Below, one piece after another: positions 8,677 through 18,025 of a DNA stretch of 64,000 nucleotides; within the stretch, counting starts at the first letter, position 1, and each line of letters starts with the position of its first letter. A program made the position numbers and the translations under genes. The stretch is from Bacillus sp. OxB-1 (GTDB lineage: Bacteria; Bacillota; Bacilli; Bacillales_A; Planococcaceae): the NCBI RefSeq assembly GCF_000829195.1, contig NZ_AP013294.1, positions 2,615,001-2,679,000 of the forward strand, given 5' to 3'. Below the pieces are notes generated by a model that saw only the letters and a program-made list of their open reading frames with translations, had not been told where the DNA came from and made no database searches.

Positions 8677-8801
8677 GAAATGGCGTCACACTGCACTCTG
8701 GCATTTTATTGTTGTAGTTCTAAACTCTTTATGTTATCATACGGGATAGTGAGTATAGACCTAGAATGAAAAAAGAGTTTAGTTCTATTGGAGTGTTTGT
8801 A

Positions 8802-9155
8802 GTGAAAATTCAAGAGTTGTTAGTAGCCATCAATAAAAGCATGGAATCTTTGGACCTCGTGTCCGCCAGACGGTATATCGAGGACAATATGGAATTATTG
8901 AATGAAAATCGACATCATCTTCGGTCCAATGCAAGGGCGTTGCTCGATTTTTTAAATGATCAAACGGAGAGCCCTTTAAATCGCCAAGAATTGAATGTCA
9001 TCCATTCGATTAATACATATGCTTCCCGTTTTGATATGCGGGGATTAAAATTATCCGTGAAAAATAATTTCGATCTCTTGGTACGTGATGATGTGAAGCC
9101 TTATTTTACAGAGGACGCGAAAGTGATTTTGGAAGGGATGAATGTCATTCATTGA
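8802..9155 (+). CDS. Hypothetical protein, paralogue of 11485-11847
   Basis: A 117-residue helical cytoplasmic protein. It shares a clear pattern with the protein at 11485-11847: LVSARRxIE near the N terminus, then PLNRQELNxIHxINxYAS, FDxRGLKLS, a DVKxY block, DAKxxLEGM and a final isoleucine. Roughly half the positions appear identical. An ATG at 8766 opens the frame but has no ribosome site, whereas GGAG lies 8 nt before the GTG at 8802. I do not recognise the family. The spaced helices suggest a small helical-bundle or adaptor protein, which is a guess. Probably monocistronic. Confidence 0.75.
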   Translation: MKIQELLVAINKSMESLDLVSARRYIEDNMELLNENRHHLRSNARALLDFLNDQTESPLNRQELNVIHSINTYASRFDMRGLKLSVKNNFDLLVRDDVKPYFTEDAKVILEGMNVIH

Positions 9156-9231
9156 TATGGTGTCATTCGCTGAATTGTCTGGGTAAGGTCGTTGGTTTGG
9201 AATAGGTTTCACTTTCCTATAAAATAAAAAG

Positions 9232-9258
9232 GCCGGAGCCCGAATGAAGGGCTCCGGC
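9232..9258 (-). terminator. Intrinsic terminator
   Basis: GCCGGAGCCC (9232-9241) and GGGCTCCGGC (9249-9258) form a perfect 10-bp stem. The minus strand then reads TTTTTATTTT. It terminates the gene at 9263-9511. Confidence 0.9.
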
Positions 9259-9262
9259 TAAA

Positions 9263-9511
9263 TTATTTTGCAGTCATCCGTCTTTGTCTTCGATGCTTAT
9301 AGGCCTGCAGCGTGCCAAGTTCTTTATTCAATAAATATTCCATCCGGACATAGTCTGCACGGGAAGGTAAAAAGGATTCATCCAACCCGGACATGGAGAA
9401 GATGAAATAGTAATCGGAAATTTTACGGAAGAGGACGACTGTCGTTGGAAATGAATCAAAGATGCCTTTGATCTGATATTTTCTCGTGTAAGCCCAGTGG
9501 ATCAGTTTCAT
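9263..9511 (-). CDS. Hypothetical small basic protein
   Basis: About 82 residues with a basic C terminus (KHRRQRRMTAK) and several aromatic residues (KISDYYFIFSM). There is no signal peptide or clear membrane segment. A GTG at 9529 opens the frame, but GAAAGGA lies 8 nt before the ATG at 9511, which I take as the start (MKLIHWAYTRKYQIKG). The family is not recognised. It is a single gene with its own terminator, convergent with the paralogue gene at 8802-9155. It may bind nucleic acid through the basic tail, but this is only a suggestion. Confidence 0.7.
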   Translation of the reverse strand: MKLIHWAYTRKYQIKGIFDSFPTTVVLFRKISDYYFIFSMSGLDESFLPSRADYVRMEYLLNKELGTLQAYKHRRQRRMTAK

Positions 9512-9598
9512 GGCTACCATCCTTTCCACACAAACTAGTATACGTGGCTAGTCGAGCAAACGCAAGTTCGATAGAAAAAGGATTTCAATCGTGTTTTT

Positions 9599-9623
9599 TG
9601 CCTGGCACTGAACCTGTCAGGCA
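9599..9623. repeat. Palindromic GCCTGGCAC/GTCAGGCAC element
   Basis: TGCCTG (9599-9604) pairs with CAGGCA (9618-9623). The core resembles the palindrome at 11855-11901 and those at 23616-23665, suggesting a dispersed intergenic motif. Confidence 0.5.
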
Positions 9624-9725
9624 CACAAAACGAAAATTCAGTTGCAAATATCTGACTTTTCAAATAAAGTGAAGATAGGTAGATTCACTTTACCGACTCC
9701 AAATAAGAGACGGGAGGAAGCGCAA

Positions 9726-11282
9726 TTGTATGCAACGGTAGGAAAGATTTTTGATTTGACGGTGCAGAAATATCCTGACAGGGAAGCGATTGTCGACTTG
9801 CGAAAGGGAATCAGATGGACGTACGGAGAATGGGGGATGGAGGTGAATCGATTGGCGAACGCATTTGCGGATGCCGGCGTTGGGAAGGGCGATCGGGTGT
9901 CTGCCTTCCTCTTCAACACAAGTGAATTGGCTTCCACTTTATTTGCCGCAGCCAAAATCGGAGCAGTTTTCAATCCGATCAATTTTCGATTGAAACCGAA
10001 AGAATTGGCGTATATTTTAAAAGATGCTGAGCCGAAAATCCTTTTATTCGAGGGAGCCTTGGAAGAGACTGTGACCGCCATCCGTGGCGATTTTCCGGAC
10101 ATCCAATTTTGGTTCATCGATGACCACCCCCCGGCTTACGCGGAGAGTTTCGGGAAGAAGGTCCGGAACGCTGCCAGTGCACCACCCGATGTCGATGTCG
10201 ACGAAAACGACTTGTATGCCATCATGTATACTAGTGGAACGACCGGGCATCCGAAAGGGGTCATGCATCGCCATCGTGCCATGGCGGAACAGAGCTTGAT
10301 TTGCATCACGGCGCTGAAATGCTCGAGAAACGATCGCGGCTTGGTCATTGCCCCGATGTTCCACTGTGCCGAGCTGCATTGCAATATCATTCCCCGTGTC
10401 CAATCGGGTGCGGCGAATATCATCATGCACCAATTTAACCCGAAAGAGGCGCTGCGTGTGATTGAGGAGGAGAAAATCACCATCCTATTCGCCGCACCGA
10501 CGATGTGGAATATGATGCTGCAAGAGGATGTCTCTGCATTCGATGTCCGTTCATTGCGCCGCGGACTGTACGGTGCTGCCCCGATGGCTCCTGTTTTAGT
10601 GAAGGAACTCCAGCGTGTCTTGAACATCGATCTCGTCCAGGCTTATGGACAAACCGAAATGGGACCGGCTATCACATTCCTGACGGAAGAGGACCAGATA
10701 TCGAAGGCAGGGTCTGCTGGCCAAGCTTGTCATAATCACGAGATCCGGGTCGTCCGTCCCTCGGAAGACGGGCCTGCGGATCCCGATGCCATCTTGCCGC
10801 CAGGAGAGGTGGGGGAAATCATCGTTCAAGGACCTTGTATGATGATCGGCTACTTCAACCGCAGCGAGGCGACCGAAGATGCGTTGGCCCATGGCTGGTA
10901 TCATTCGGGTGACTTAGGATATTTCGATCAAGACGGCTATCTTTTTGTCGCCGACCGGGTTGATGATATGGTGATCAGCGGCGGGGAAAACATTTATCCG
11001 CGGGAAGTCGAAGATATTCTTTATGAGCATGAAGCGGTTCTCGATGTAGCCGTTCTGGGGGTGCCTGATGAGAAATGGGGCGAGCGTGTCATGGCGGTCG
11101 TCGTCAGCAAAGATCCGGGACTGACTGCGGACGAGTTGGAGGACTTTTGTAAGAATCACGAAGGTCTTGCCGGCTATAAACGCCCACGATCTTATTCGTT
11201 CGTCGATGCGTTGCCGCGCAATGCCAGTGGGAAAATCCAGAAGTTCCTGTTGCGCGAGCAATTGGTCCAATCCGTGAAGTAG
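9726..11282 (+). CDS. Acyl-CoA synthetase (AMP-dependent ligase)
   Basis: A 518-residue member of the ANL adenylate-forming superfamily, activating a fatty or other carboxylic acid to its acyl-CoA via an acyl-AMP. Motifs in order are the P-loop-like YTSGTTGHPKGV, the acyl-binding GQTEMG, the GDLGYFDQDGY hinge region with DRVDDMVISGGENIYP, and the catalytic lysine in SGKIQKF. The frame opens with TTG at 9642, but GGGAGG 8 nt before TTG 9726 and the family-like start (MYATVGKIFDLTVQKYPDRE) favour the shorter protein. The chain-length preference is unknown. It stands alone with a terminator just downstream and is the first of three AMP ligases in the window. Confidence 0.9.
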   Translation: MYATVGKIFDLTVQKYPDREAIVDLRKGIRWTYGEWGMEVNRLANAFADAGVGKGDRVSAFLFNTSELASTLFAAAKIGAVFNPINFRLKPKELAYILKDAEPKILLFEGALEETVTAIRGDFPDIQFWFIDDHPPAYAESFGKKVRNAASAPPDVDVDENDLYAIMYTSGTTGHPKGVMHRHRAMAEQSLICITALKCSRNDRGLVIAPMFHCAELHCNIIPRVQSGAANIIMHQFNPKEALRVIEEEKITILFAAPTMWNMMLQEDVSAFDVRSLRRGLYGAAPMAPVLVKELQRVLNIDLVQAYGQTEMGPAITFLTEEDQISKAGSAGQACHNHEIRVVRPSEDGPADPDAILPPGEVGEIIVQGPCMMIGYFNRSEATEDALAHGWYHSGDLGYFDQDGYLFVADRVDDMVISGGENIYPREVEDILYEHEAVLDVAVLGVPDEKWGERVMAVVVSKDPGLTADELEDFCKNHEGLAGYKRPRSYSFVDALPRNASGKIQKFLLREQLVQSVK

Positions 11283-11296
11283 GAAGAAGCCATATA

Positions 11297-11320
11297 AGGG
11301 CTGGCCCATGCCGGCTCTTT
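11297..11320 (+). terminator. Intrinsic terminator of the acyl-CoA ligase gene
   Basis: AGGGCTGGC (11297-11305) pairs with GCCGGCTCT (11310-11318) through two G-U pairs, followed by TTTT-rich sequence. Confidence 0.7.
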
Positions 11321-11484
11321 TCATGCCTGCTAATCCATTACTCCTGTCTAGAGCGGGGAAAATAGGTTTTTTTTCATAGTTTTTTGTATCTGCCAAACCT
11401 CACTTTCATACTTGAAATTTGGTTGGTATATTGAAAGAAGATAGGAAATCCGTTCCAATGGAAGGAAATGGAGGAGGGGTTGGC

Positions 11485-11847
11485 ATGAATCTGAAAAAGA
11501 TTTTGCATGATTTGCAAAAATACATGGACAAATCGGATCTGGTTTCGGCGAGACGATTGATCGAGGAGCATTTGCAATTATTATTGGTCAATAAGAACTT
11601 GTTGAACCGCAATGTCCGCGAAATGGTCGATATTTTGGCATCCATGGAGGAAACCGGGTTCCGGCCGCTGAATCGGCAGGAGTTGAATCAAATCCATCAT
11701 ATCAATTCCTATGCGTCCACATTTGACTTAAGAGGCCTGAAGCTGTCCATCGAGGAAAATCCGGAACTGTTGATGCGGGAGGATGTCAAGCATTATTTAA
11801 ATGCGGATGCAAAGGCTTTACTGGAAGGCATGTCCGCGATTTCATGA
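11485..11847 (+). CDS. Hypothetical protein, paralogue of 8802-9155
   Basis: A 120-residue helical protein sharing the LVSARR, PLNRQELN, YASxFDxRGLKLS, EDVKxY and DAKxLLEGM blocks with the protein at 8802-9155. GGAGGAGG lies just before the ATG at 11485; an upstream in-frame ATG at 11419 has no ribosome site. Two copies 2.3 kb apart, separated by the acyl-CoA ligase, suggest local duplication followed by divergence. No family name can be given, and no membrane segment or enzyme motif is seen. Confidence 0.75.
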   Translation: MNLKKILHDLQKYMDKSDLVSARRLIEEHLQLLLVNKNLLNRNVREMVDILASMEETGFRPLNRQELNQIHHINSYASTFDLRGLKLSIEENPELLMREDVKHYLNADAKALLEGMSAIS

Positions 11848-11854
11848 CTTTTGA

Positions 11855-11901
11855 GGTGCCAGGTTCTCATTGAATTCCGATTTGTTTCCAAACCTGGCAC
11901 C
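11855..11901. repeat. 11-bp inverted repeat of the GGTGCCAGG type
   Basis: GGTGCCAGGTT (11855-11865) and AACCTGGCACC (11891-11901) are perfectly complementary around a 25-nt loop. It lies between convergent genes and may act as a terminator, but no T-tract follows. Confidence 0.7.
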
Positions 11902-11915
11902 AAGGCTCTAAAACC

Positions 11916-12077
11916 TCATGCGAAAAAGGTAAGTCGAATCAAAAGAGCGGGGATCATTGCAGCCAATAAATAAACGACAATGCCCGCAAATGTATTGCCG
12001 GATCGCCAAATCGCACGTCCGTAGTTTATCGTATAAACCATGACATATAAAAAAACGAATGCTAATGGTGTCGGCAA
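11916..12077 (-). CDS. Small two-TM protein, germinant-receptor D-type subunit candidate
   Basis: A 53-residue ORF found by reading the minus strand after the Ger(x)C gene. It starts with TTG at 12077, 13 nt after the Ger(x)C stop, with AAGGG about 10 nt upstream. It encodes two hydrophobic helices (about 5-19 and 29-51) joined by a short basic loop (NYGRAIWRSGN). Many Bacillus ger operons carry an extra D gene of 55-75 codons with two membrane segments that modulates germination, and the size, topology and position fit. Homology is inferred from these features, not from alignment. If functional it would sit in the spore inner membrane. Confidence 0.6.
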   Translation of the reverse strand: MPTPLAFVFLYVMVYTINYGRAIWRSGNTFAGIVVYLLAAMIPALLIRLTFFA

Positions 12078-12090
12078 AAATCATCATCCC

Positions 12091-13317
12091 TTACTTCTTT
12101 TTTATTTTGTGAGGCTTTAATTGGCTGCCGAAGCTTTCAATTGTAATTTCGAAATCCAACTGGACGTCAGCATTCTTGTATCTTTCCTGCCAATTGTAAT
12201 TTTCAAACTCCTTCATTGTCCAAAACTTACGTCGCACCACTTCATACCAGACGAAAGGTTCTGCCCCATATTCTTCTTGTGTTTTTTTTATCAGGCTTGC
12301 TGTTTTTTCCTCCAAATTTTTTCGAATCTCATTTTTTAAAAGTTTTTGATTTTTTTCATTTCCCGCATAATCGATTGTACTTGGAATAGAAAGAACTTGA
12401 ACCTTCAAAGGGATCGTGACATGTACTTCTGGATGTTCTTTGTCCACATCTATCTCCACTTTAGTATGAACTTCCTTTAATACTCTGACTGAAATTCTAA
12501 GGTCCTCCTTTTTAGGATCTGTAAAAGTATCGATATAATGGCGGGCCAGACTTTTTTCCCTAAGCAGAAGGGCAAGTCTTGTTTCCTCTCCGGTTAAAAC
12601 ACCAATCATTTTACCTTCTTTTAACACAGCGGAACCGATCATTTGAACAGGATCTCCCTCTTTTTGAGGAACTTGTCCTGCTTTATAATTATCGGAGTTT
12701 TCTCGATACCTTTCCTCTCTTTCCGAAGTTGCGTAAATAGCTAGAAATAAGGCGCTTGATGTTCGCTGTAAATAACGGTTTAAATCGGATACCGGAACAA
12801 AACCGGTACCCTTCCATCTGTCACTCATAAAGGCATAATACTTATGCGGGCGTGTTTCCAACAGGGAATGATTGTGATTAATAAACTCCCGCGCTTCTTC
12901 TTTGCTGACAATCATCACCATTTTTCGACGAACTTCTGGGTCGCGTAAAGAAGAGGCGATGATGTGATGGAAATAATCGGTTTTCGCAAATTCCTCTCCT
13001 ATAACGATGGTCTGTAACTGTGAAAGGTCAATTTCCCTTGAAACAATACTATTTGCCAATTCTTTTGCGGATAAAATATCTGTCGCTGTAATCGTTATGA
13101 TGTCACTAGGAGGCTCATTTTGTGCCATAGCCACGCTTGTGGATCCAACTTGCGGATTTTCAATTTGAAAAGTGACGTCAACCATATGATCTTCTTTGTT
13201 TTTGTCTATACCTAATACGACAACATATCCTCTTTCCTCCAACTCGTTTTTATCCCAGCACCCGGATAGGATGAATAAAATCAGTAGCAACCCGAAATAC
13301 AGTTTAAGCCGTTTCAT
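12091..13317 (-). CDS. Ger(x)C family spore germination lipoprotein
   Basis: A 408-residue germinant-receptor C subunit. The lipobox LSGC follows a hydrophobic signal, and CWDKNELEERGYVVVLGIDK right after it is the typical Ger(x)C N terminus. The length fits the family (about 370-410). C subunits are lipid-anchored in the spore inner membrane and work with A and B subunits to sense nutrients. The reading frame is intact. Its start overlaps the end of the upstream B-subunit frame by 14 nt, as in other ger operons. No A subunit is in the window and the B subunit is truncated, so this C subunit may be orphaned. Confidence 0.93.
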   Translation of the reverse strand: MKRLKLYFGLLLILFILSGCWDKNELEERGYVVVLGIDKNKEDHMVDVTFQIENPQVGSTSVAMAQNEPPSDIITITATDILSAKELANSIVSREIDLSQLQTIVIGEEFAKTDYFHHIIASSLRDPEVRRKMVMIVSKEEAREFINHNHSLLETRPHKYYAFMSDRWKGTGFVPVSDLNRYLQRTSSALFLAIYATSEREERYRENSDNYKAGQVPQKEGDPVQMIGSAVLKEGKMIGVLTGEETRLALLLREKSLARHYIDTFTDPKKEDLRISVRVLKEVHTKVEIDVDKEHPEVHVTIPLKVQVLSIPSTIDYAGNEKNQKLLKNEIRKNLEEKTASLIKKTQEEYGAEPFVWYEVVRRKFWTMKEFENYNWQERYKNADVQLDFEITIESFGSQLKPHKIKKK

Positions 13318-14209
13318 TTTTTGACCTTCCCTTCCGACGATCCACTATCCATAAAATGAAGGGGAAAAGCAGAAGTATGATGGAGCTGGATTGGACTAAA
13401 GCTTCCCTTAGTGTGTTTCCGACAAAAATGTTCGGTGTTATCATTCCGAACAGAACCGTGAGCCCGGCCAACGGCAACAGCAGCGGTTCGAATTCTTTTA
13501 ACTGCAGCATTTTCGATAGGAAAAATGCCGACAAATACAAGTAAATCGAAAAATGCACAGCAGAAGCAACCGTTGCAATGGCCAAATAAATGGATTCAAG
13601 ATGACTAATGGTTCCGATTGTAGCCATTCGACTTAATTGCTGAAAAGGGTAAGCAATATTTTGACTTGCAGGATAATCAAAAACTGCAACGTATATTATC
13701 ATGAATAATGCAAGTGAGATGACGGAGAAACCCCATCCAAATAAAGCGCCCATGCGCATATCTTTATGCGTTTGGATAAAAGGATAGAGGGCAACAAGTA
13801 ATATACTCTCTCCATAGATGGAACTATGGACTACGCTTTCTTTTAGAATTGTTCCCAAGCCCGGCCCAGCAATCGGAAAAATGCGGTTAAATGAAATATC
13901 TTCCCAAATAAAAACGATAAGGGCAAACATCAATACTAAAAATATGGGTGTGAAAAGCCAGGCAGTTCTACCGATATTCTCCAAACCACGCTTTGCTATG
14001 TAAAAACTTGCTCCGATTAGCATGATATAGAGATAGGGAATAGGCGTTTTAGGGTAGAACATCGTGTTGAAAACGTCCGCAGAGCTTCTACTATTGATCA
14101 CCGTTGCAAGGTGCTTGTTCTCTTTAAAGTATCTAAAGATTAACAAAAATTTTTTAATTTTATTAAAATTAAACATCGTGGACTTTAGGCCGATGAATAA
14201 TCCGTACAT
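13304..14209 (-). pseudogene. 5'-truncated germinant-receptor B subunit (GerAB family)
   Basis: The 301-residue frame aligns with GerAB-type transporters only from about the fourth of the ten expected membrane segments; about seven hydrophobic segments remain (for example around 58-75, 84-105, 155-178 and 190-215). Family members have about 365 residues. An in-frame TAA lies two codons before the first ATG, there is no ribosome site, and the chemoreceptor gene starts 30 bp away on the other strand, leaving no room for the missing part or the A-subunit gene. I read this as the 3' portion of a deleted gerA-gerB region. A shortened functional protein is possible but less likely. Confidence 0.7.
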
Positions 14210-14239
14210 AGTAACTTAGGGGTAGGAAGGAGCACTTAT

Positions 14240-16252
14240 GTGAGATCAATCAAAACAAAAATAATTTTAGCTGTCATGGTAGTTTTTCTGGTGGGAATCA
14301 GTGTTATGACACTGATTATCAGTTCGCAAGTTGAAAGCCGATCGGAAGAAAACACTATCGACTCAAGCCAGGCGCTGGTGAACGAGATGAACCGTTCTAT
14401 TGAAAAGTTTTTGGTTCAATTTGAAAAAGGATTGGACCAATTATCAAAATCCGATACCTTCCCAGTGTATTACGAAGCTTCTTTGCAAGAGGGGCTGAAT
14501 ACGGAATTGGGCTCACTGGAAGAAGAATTAAACCAATTTTTAGACGTTCATCAGGAAACAGCTTTCATCTATTATGCGACGCCGGATAAGCAAATGGTCC
14601 ATATACCTGCCGCGGATATTGAGGAAGGCTTCGATCCGACGAGCCGCGGTTGGTATCAGGGAGCTGTCAGCAATCCGGAAGGCGTATTTTGGACAGATCC
14701 TTATATTGATGCAGCTACGAATGATTATGCCATCACTGCAGCGAAGGCGGTTCAAGTAAATGGGGAAGTGGCAGGGGTCATCGGGATCACGATGGAGCTT
14801 TCCGCTTTCACAACGGAAGTATCCCAAGCCCAGGTAGGCTTTGAAGGATACCCCATCATCCTGGACGAAACGGGGACAGCCATTTCACATCCGACCGCAC
14901 AAGGCGAAAATCTGATGGACATGCCGTATGTTGCCGAAATGTACGATCTAGGCAAGGAACAAGGGGCGATCCAGTACAGCGATTCAGGTGTGAACCGAGT
15001 CCTTATTTACACAACCATGCCTACATTGGGCTGGAAAATCGGAGCCGTTTACGACGAAAAGGAAATCGGGGCGTTGGCATCCCAATTGCGGACTTCCATG
15101 TTATTCGTGGCGCTCGCTACGTTGCTAGTTATTTTCATTTGTCTGTATGCGCTGATTGGCCTTACGCTGAAGCCGGTCGGAGTGTTGAAGCAATTGATGG
15201 ATTCTGTTGCCGCAGGAGATTTGACTGTTCGTTCCTCAATCCGATCCAAGGATGAAATCGGGGAATTGGGTACGTATTTCAACACTATGATCGATCAGAT
15301 GAACAGCCTTTTGACGGTTGTCAATGGATCAGCAGAAAATGTACGCGGCACATCCAGTAATCTGAGCGCAATTTCGGAAGCGACTAGTGAATCGAGTTCG
15401 GAGGTTGCCAAGGCAATAGGAGAAATTGCAGGAGGCGCAGTCAGATCGGCAGAAGATGCGGAAACGGTAACGGAAAAAGCCGATCTGCTTGGAGTGCAGA
15501 TCAACGAAATTACTGAAAGAGCCAGTTCGATGACCGAGATTGCAAAAAAAGCCGACAATATGAACACGAACGGCCAAGGCCAGATGCAGCAACTGAAGCA
15601 TTCCTTCGCAGATTGGGAAGCCGATTTACAAACGATGACGAATGCGATCAGTCATCTGGGAAGTAAAGTGAATGCAATCGGCGGTGTCATGGAAACCATT
15701 ACCGAAATTTCTTCGCAGACCAATCTTCTTGCGTTGAATGCAAGCATTGAAGCGGCCCGGGCAGGGGAGCATGGGAAAGGGTTCGCGGTCGTTGCGGATG
15801 AAGTCCGGAAACTCGCCGAACAATCCGCCCGTTCGACAGATCAAGTAAAAGCAACTATCCTTGAATTGCAAGCCGAGTCGAAGTCCGTGACCGAGAAAAT
15901 GACGGAAACCATCGACAATTTCAATCGACAAGGACGTGTCGTCACGGAGACGGAGCTCACTTTCGATGAAATATCCACTTTGATGAAAACGATGCAACAT
16001 TCCATCGAAGGGGTCTACGATCAAATTCAAAGCGTGTCGTCTTATAAAGACGAAGTGGCTCAGACGATTCAGACGATGGCGGCAACAGCCCAGGAAACCG
16101 CTGCCGCCTGTGAAGAGGTTAGCGCTTCGACAGAGGAACAACTTTCAGCGATTCAATCCGTGACGGAAACCGCTGAAAAGCTATCGCTGCTTAGTGAGGA
16201 CTTAAGCAAAGCAATCGAACGATTTCGCATTTCGGAAAACGGAATGGGATAA
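14240..16252 (+). CDS. Methyl-accepting chemotaxis protein
   Basis: A 670-residue transmembrane chemoreceptor. TM1 is about residues 8-29. An extracellular double-Cache-type sensor domain follows ([30 protein letters not shown]), then TM2 at about 285-308, a HAMP domain starting [16 protein letters not shown] and the cytoplasmic signalling domain with hairpin tip [20 protein letters not shown]. It would control CheA kinase and flagellar motility in response to small molecules such as amino or organic acids. AAGGAG precedes the GTG start by 7 nt. It is a single gene, closed by a 12-bp terminator. The ligand cannot be predicted. Confidence 0.95.
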   Translation: MRSIKTKIILAVMVVFLVGISVMTLIISSQVESRSEENTIDSSQALVNEMNRSIEKFLVQFEKGLDQLSKSDTFPVYYEASLQEGLNTELGSLEEELNQFLDVHQETAFIYYATPDKQMVHIPAADIEEGFDPTSRGWYQGAVSNPEGVFWTDPYIDAATNDYAITAAKAVQVNGEVAGVIGITMELSAFTTEVSQAQVGFEGYPIILDETGTAISHPTAQGENLMDMPYVAEMYDLGKEQGAIQYSDSGVNRVLIYTTMPTLGWKIGAVYDEKEIGALASQLRTSMLFVALATLLVIFICLYALIGLTLKPVGVLKQLMDSVAAGDLTVRSSIRSKDEIGELGTYFNTMIDQMNSLLTVVNGSAENVRGTSSNLSAISEATSESSSEVAKAIGEIAGGAVRSAEDAETVTEKADLLGVQINEITERASSMTEIAKKADNMNTNGQGQMQQLKHSFADWEADLQTMTNAISHLGSKVNAIGGVMETITEISSQTNLLALNASIEAARAGEHGKGFAVVADEVRKLAEQSARSTDQVKATILELQAESKSVTEKMTETIDNFNRQGRVVTETELTFDEISTLMKTMQHSIEGVYDQIQSVSSYKDEVAQTIQTMAATAQETAAACEEVSASTEEQLSAIQSVTETAEKLSLLSEDLSKAIERFRISENGMG

Positions 16253-16257
16253 TATTG

Positions 16258-16294
16258 AAATAACCGTCCCCTGAAAATAGGAGGACGGTTATTT
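16258..16294. terminator. Bidirectional intrinsic terminator
   Basis: AAATAACCGTCC (16258-16269) and GGACGGTTATTT (16283-16294) form a perfect 12-bp stem between the convergent chemoreceptor and msrA genes. Confidence 0.9.
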
Positions 16295-16310
16295 GTTTCG
16301 GACGGTCCGA

Positions 16311-16829
16311 TTAGCTCCAATGCTTGGATAGGAACTCATCCCGTCCAGATTGCGCCCGATCTTCTGCATAATGCTCTGTTTCCTTCAAATAATAATCCTG
16401 GTGGTATTCTTCCGCCGGATAGAATGGTTCCGCCGGCCGGATTTCTGTCACAATCGGCTTCTGGAACTTTCCGCTAGCTGCCAGCTTCGCTTTGGAACGT
16501 TCCGCTAGATCTTTTTGCTCGTCCGTGTAATAAAAAATAGCCGTCGTATAGGATTCGCCCCGATCGTGGAATTGGCCGCCCGCATCGGTCGGGTCGATTT
16601 GTTGCCAAAACACATCGAGAAGCTGTTCGTAGGAGAAGATTTCCGGATCGTATGTAATCTCGACCACTTCCAAATGGCCGGTATCCCCTTTTTTGACATC
16701 TTCATAAGTTGGATTTTCCAGTTGTCCACCCATATATCCCGAAACGACGTCTTTGATGCCGTCCCATTCTTTGAACGGTTTGACCATGCACCAGAAGCAG
16801 CCGCCCGCAAATGCCGCTTTTTCTTTCAT
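16311..16829 (-). CDS. msrA: Peptide methionine (S)-S-oxide reductase MsrA
   Basis: A 172-residue enzyme that reduces methionine-S-sulfoxide in proteins and free methionine, with thioredoxin as electron donor. The signature GGCFWC is at residues 9-14 with the nucleophilic Cys11; the downstream YMGG and PTYEDV blocks are also typical. The second position reads CMVKPF, a common variant of the family's CxE motif. AAGGAGGT 8 nt before the ATG is a strong ribosome site. No MsrB gene is adjacent. It is monocistronic and shares the bidirectional terminator with the chemoreceptor. Confidence 0.97.
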   Translation of the reverse strand: MKEKAAFAGGCFWCMVKPFKEWDGIKDVVSGYMGGQLENPTYEDVKKGDTGHLEVVEITYDPEIFSYEQLLDVFWQQIDPTDAGGQFHDRGESYTTAIFYYTDEQKDLAERSKAKLAASGKFQKPIVTEIRPAEPFYPAEEYHQDYYLKETEHYAEDRAQSGRDEFLSKHWS

Positions 16830-16938
16830 TGTACCTATACCTCCTTATCTATTCTTCCATTGTAGCAGGTTGACTCCATGAAACTCATTCAATCTTCCTT
16901 CATTAGGGAAAAACACACAGTGCTCGCAATAGGTAATA

Positions 16939-16947
16939 TGCTATAAT
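16939..16947 (+). promoter_or_regulatory. Extended -10 promoter candidate of the LCP gene
   Basis: TGCTATAAT at 16939-16947 is a perfect TATAAT with a TGn extension. No good -35 box is seen. It lies about 75 bp before the start codon of the LCP gene. Confidence 0.45.
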
Positions 16948-17021
16948 CTTCATAATACTGTGCAACCCGGACGAAGCCTTGCCGTCCTACTACATAGATA
17001 AGAATTTGGAGGAATACGCGG

Positions 17022-17981
17022 ATGGAAGATCATTATGTAGAGCCTATGCCTAGAAGGCGAAGAAAAAAAAGATTGCGGGTCGGCCGCGTACTATTCACCG
17101 TATTGACCCTTTGTTTTTTAGGTGTCGGAGCCTATTCCTATTTCCAATATAACGCCGGGAAATCATTGACGAGCGGAAATGTCATCAACCCGGGCGATTT
17201 CAAGGGGGATGCCGCGGACCCCAAGAATCCCAGCGTGGAGAACTATCTGTTACTTGGAACGGACGATGACGGAGGCGGAAAATCCCGTACCGATACGATG
17301 ATGGTCTTGTCTTGGGATAAAAGCGAGCAGAAAATTCGGGTCATCTCTTTCATGCGTGATATCTATGCGGATATTCCCGGCTATAAATCGTATAAATTGA
17401 ATACAGCGTATTACTTGAAGGGAGTACAAGGGACGAAAGACACGATCTCCGGAATGTTCGGTGTCCCGATTCATCATTATGCCGCAGTGGACTTCGACAA
17501 TTTCGAGTCTATCGTCGATATCGCATTCCCGAATGGCGTGGAAATTGACGTAAAAAAAGAGATGTCCGAAAAAATCGGGGTCACTTTGACGCCGGGCAAG
17601 AAACGGTTGAACGGCAAGGAATTATTGGGCTATGCACGATTCCGGGCGGATGCGGAAGGAGATTTCGGGCGGGTCGGCAGACAGCAGGAAATCATCTCCG
17701 CGATGAAGGAAGAGGCGATGAGTCCAGGCATGCTGCTGCATGTGCCGAAACTGGCCGGCGCTTTATCGGGCTATATTAAAACGGATCTTACAACAAAAGA
17801 GGAACTATCCCGCGCGGCCACTCTCCTCATGAACAAGGGGGCGGACGTCGAAACGATGACGGTGCCAGTGGAAGGCTCCTATTCATTCGCCAACTATTCA
17901 CATGCGGGCTCCGTCATCGAAGTTGATGTGGAGATGAATCGGGAAGCGATTTCGAAATTCCTCGGCATGAAGCTGGATTAG
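17022..17981 (+). CDS. LytR-CpsA-Psr (LCP) family wall-polymer ligase
   Basis: A 319-residue membrane-anchored enzyme that attaches wall teichoic acid or other polymers from an undecaprenyl carrier to peptidoglycan. A basic cytoplasmic tail (PRRRRKKRLR) precedes one TM helix at about 22-43. The LCP domain shows LLLGTD, SRTDTMMVL, VISFMRDIYADI, YKLNTAYY and GYARFRADAEGDFGRVGRQQ, containing the expected Asp and Arg residues that bind the pyrophosphate. GGAGG lies about 9 nt before the ATG. The best match by memory is the TagU/YvhJ group. The transporter gene follows 44 bp downstream on the same strand and may be co-transcribed. Confidence 0.93.
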   Translation: MEDHYVEPMPRRRRKKRLRVGRVLFTVLTLCFLGVGAYSYFQYNAGKSLTSGNVINPGDFKGDAADPKNPSVENYLLLGTDDDGGGKSRTDTMMVLSWDKSEQKIRVISFMRDIYADIPGYKSYKLNTAYYLKGVQGTKDTISGMFGVPIHHYAAVDFDNFESIVDIAFPNGVEIDVKKEMSEKIGVTLTPGKKRLNGKELLGYARFRADAEGDFGRVGRQQEIISAMKEEAMSPGMLLHVPKLAGALSGYIKTDLTTKEELSRAATLLMNKGADVETMTVPVEGSYSFANYSHAGSVIEVDVEMNREAISKFLGMKLD

Positions 17982-18025
17982 GCGTAGAATGGTATAAATT
18001 CGGAAGAAGGTGAAAGGTAACAATT

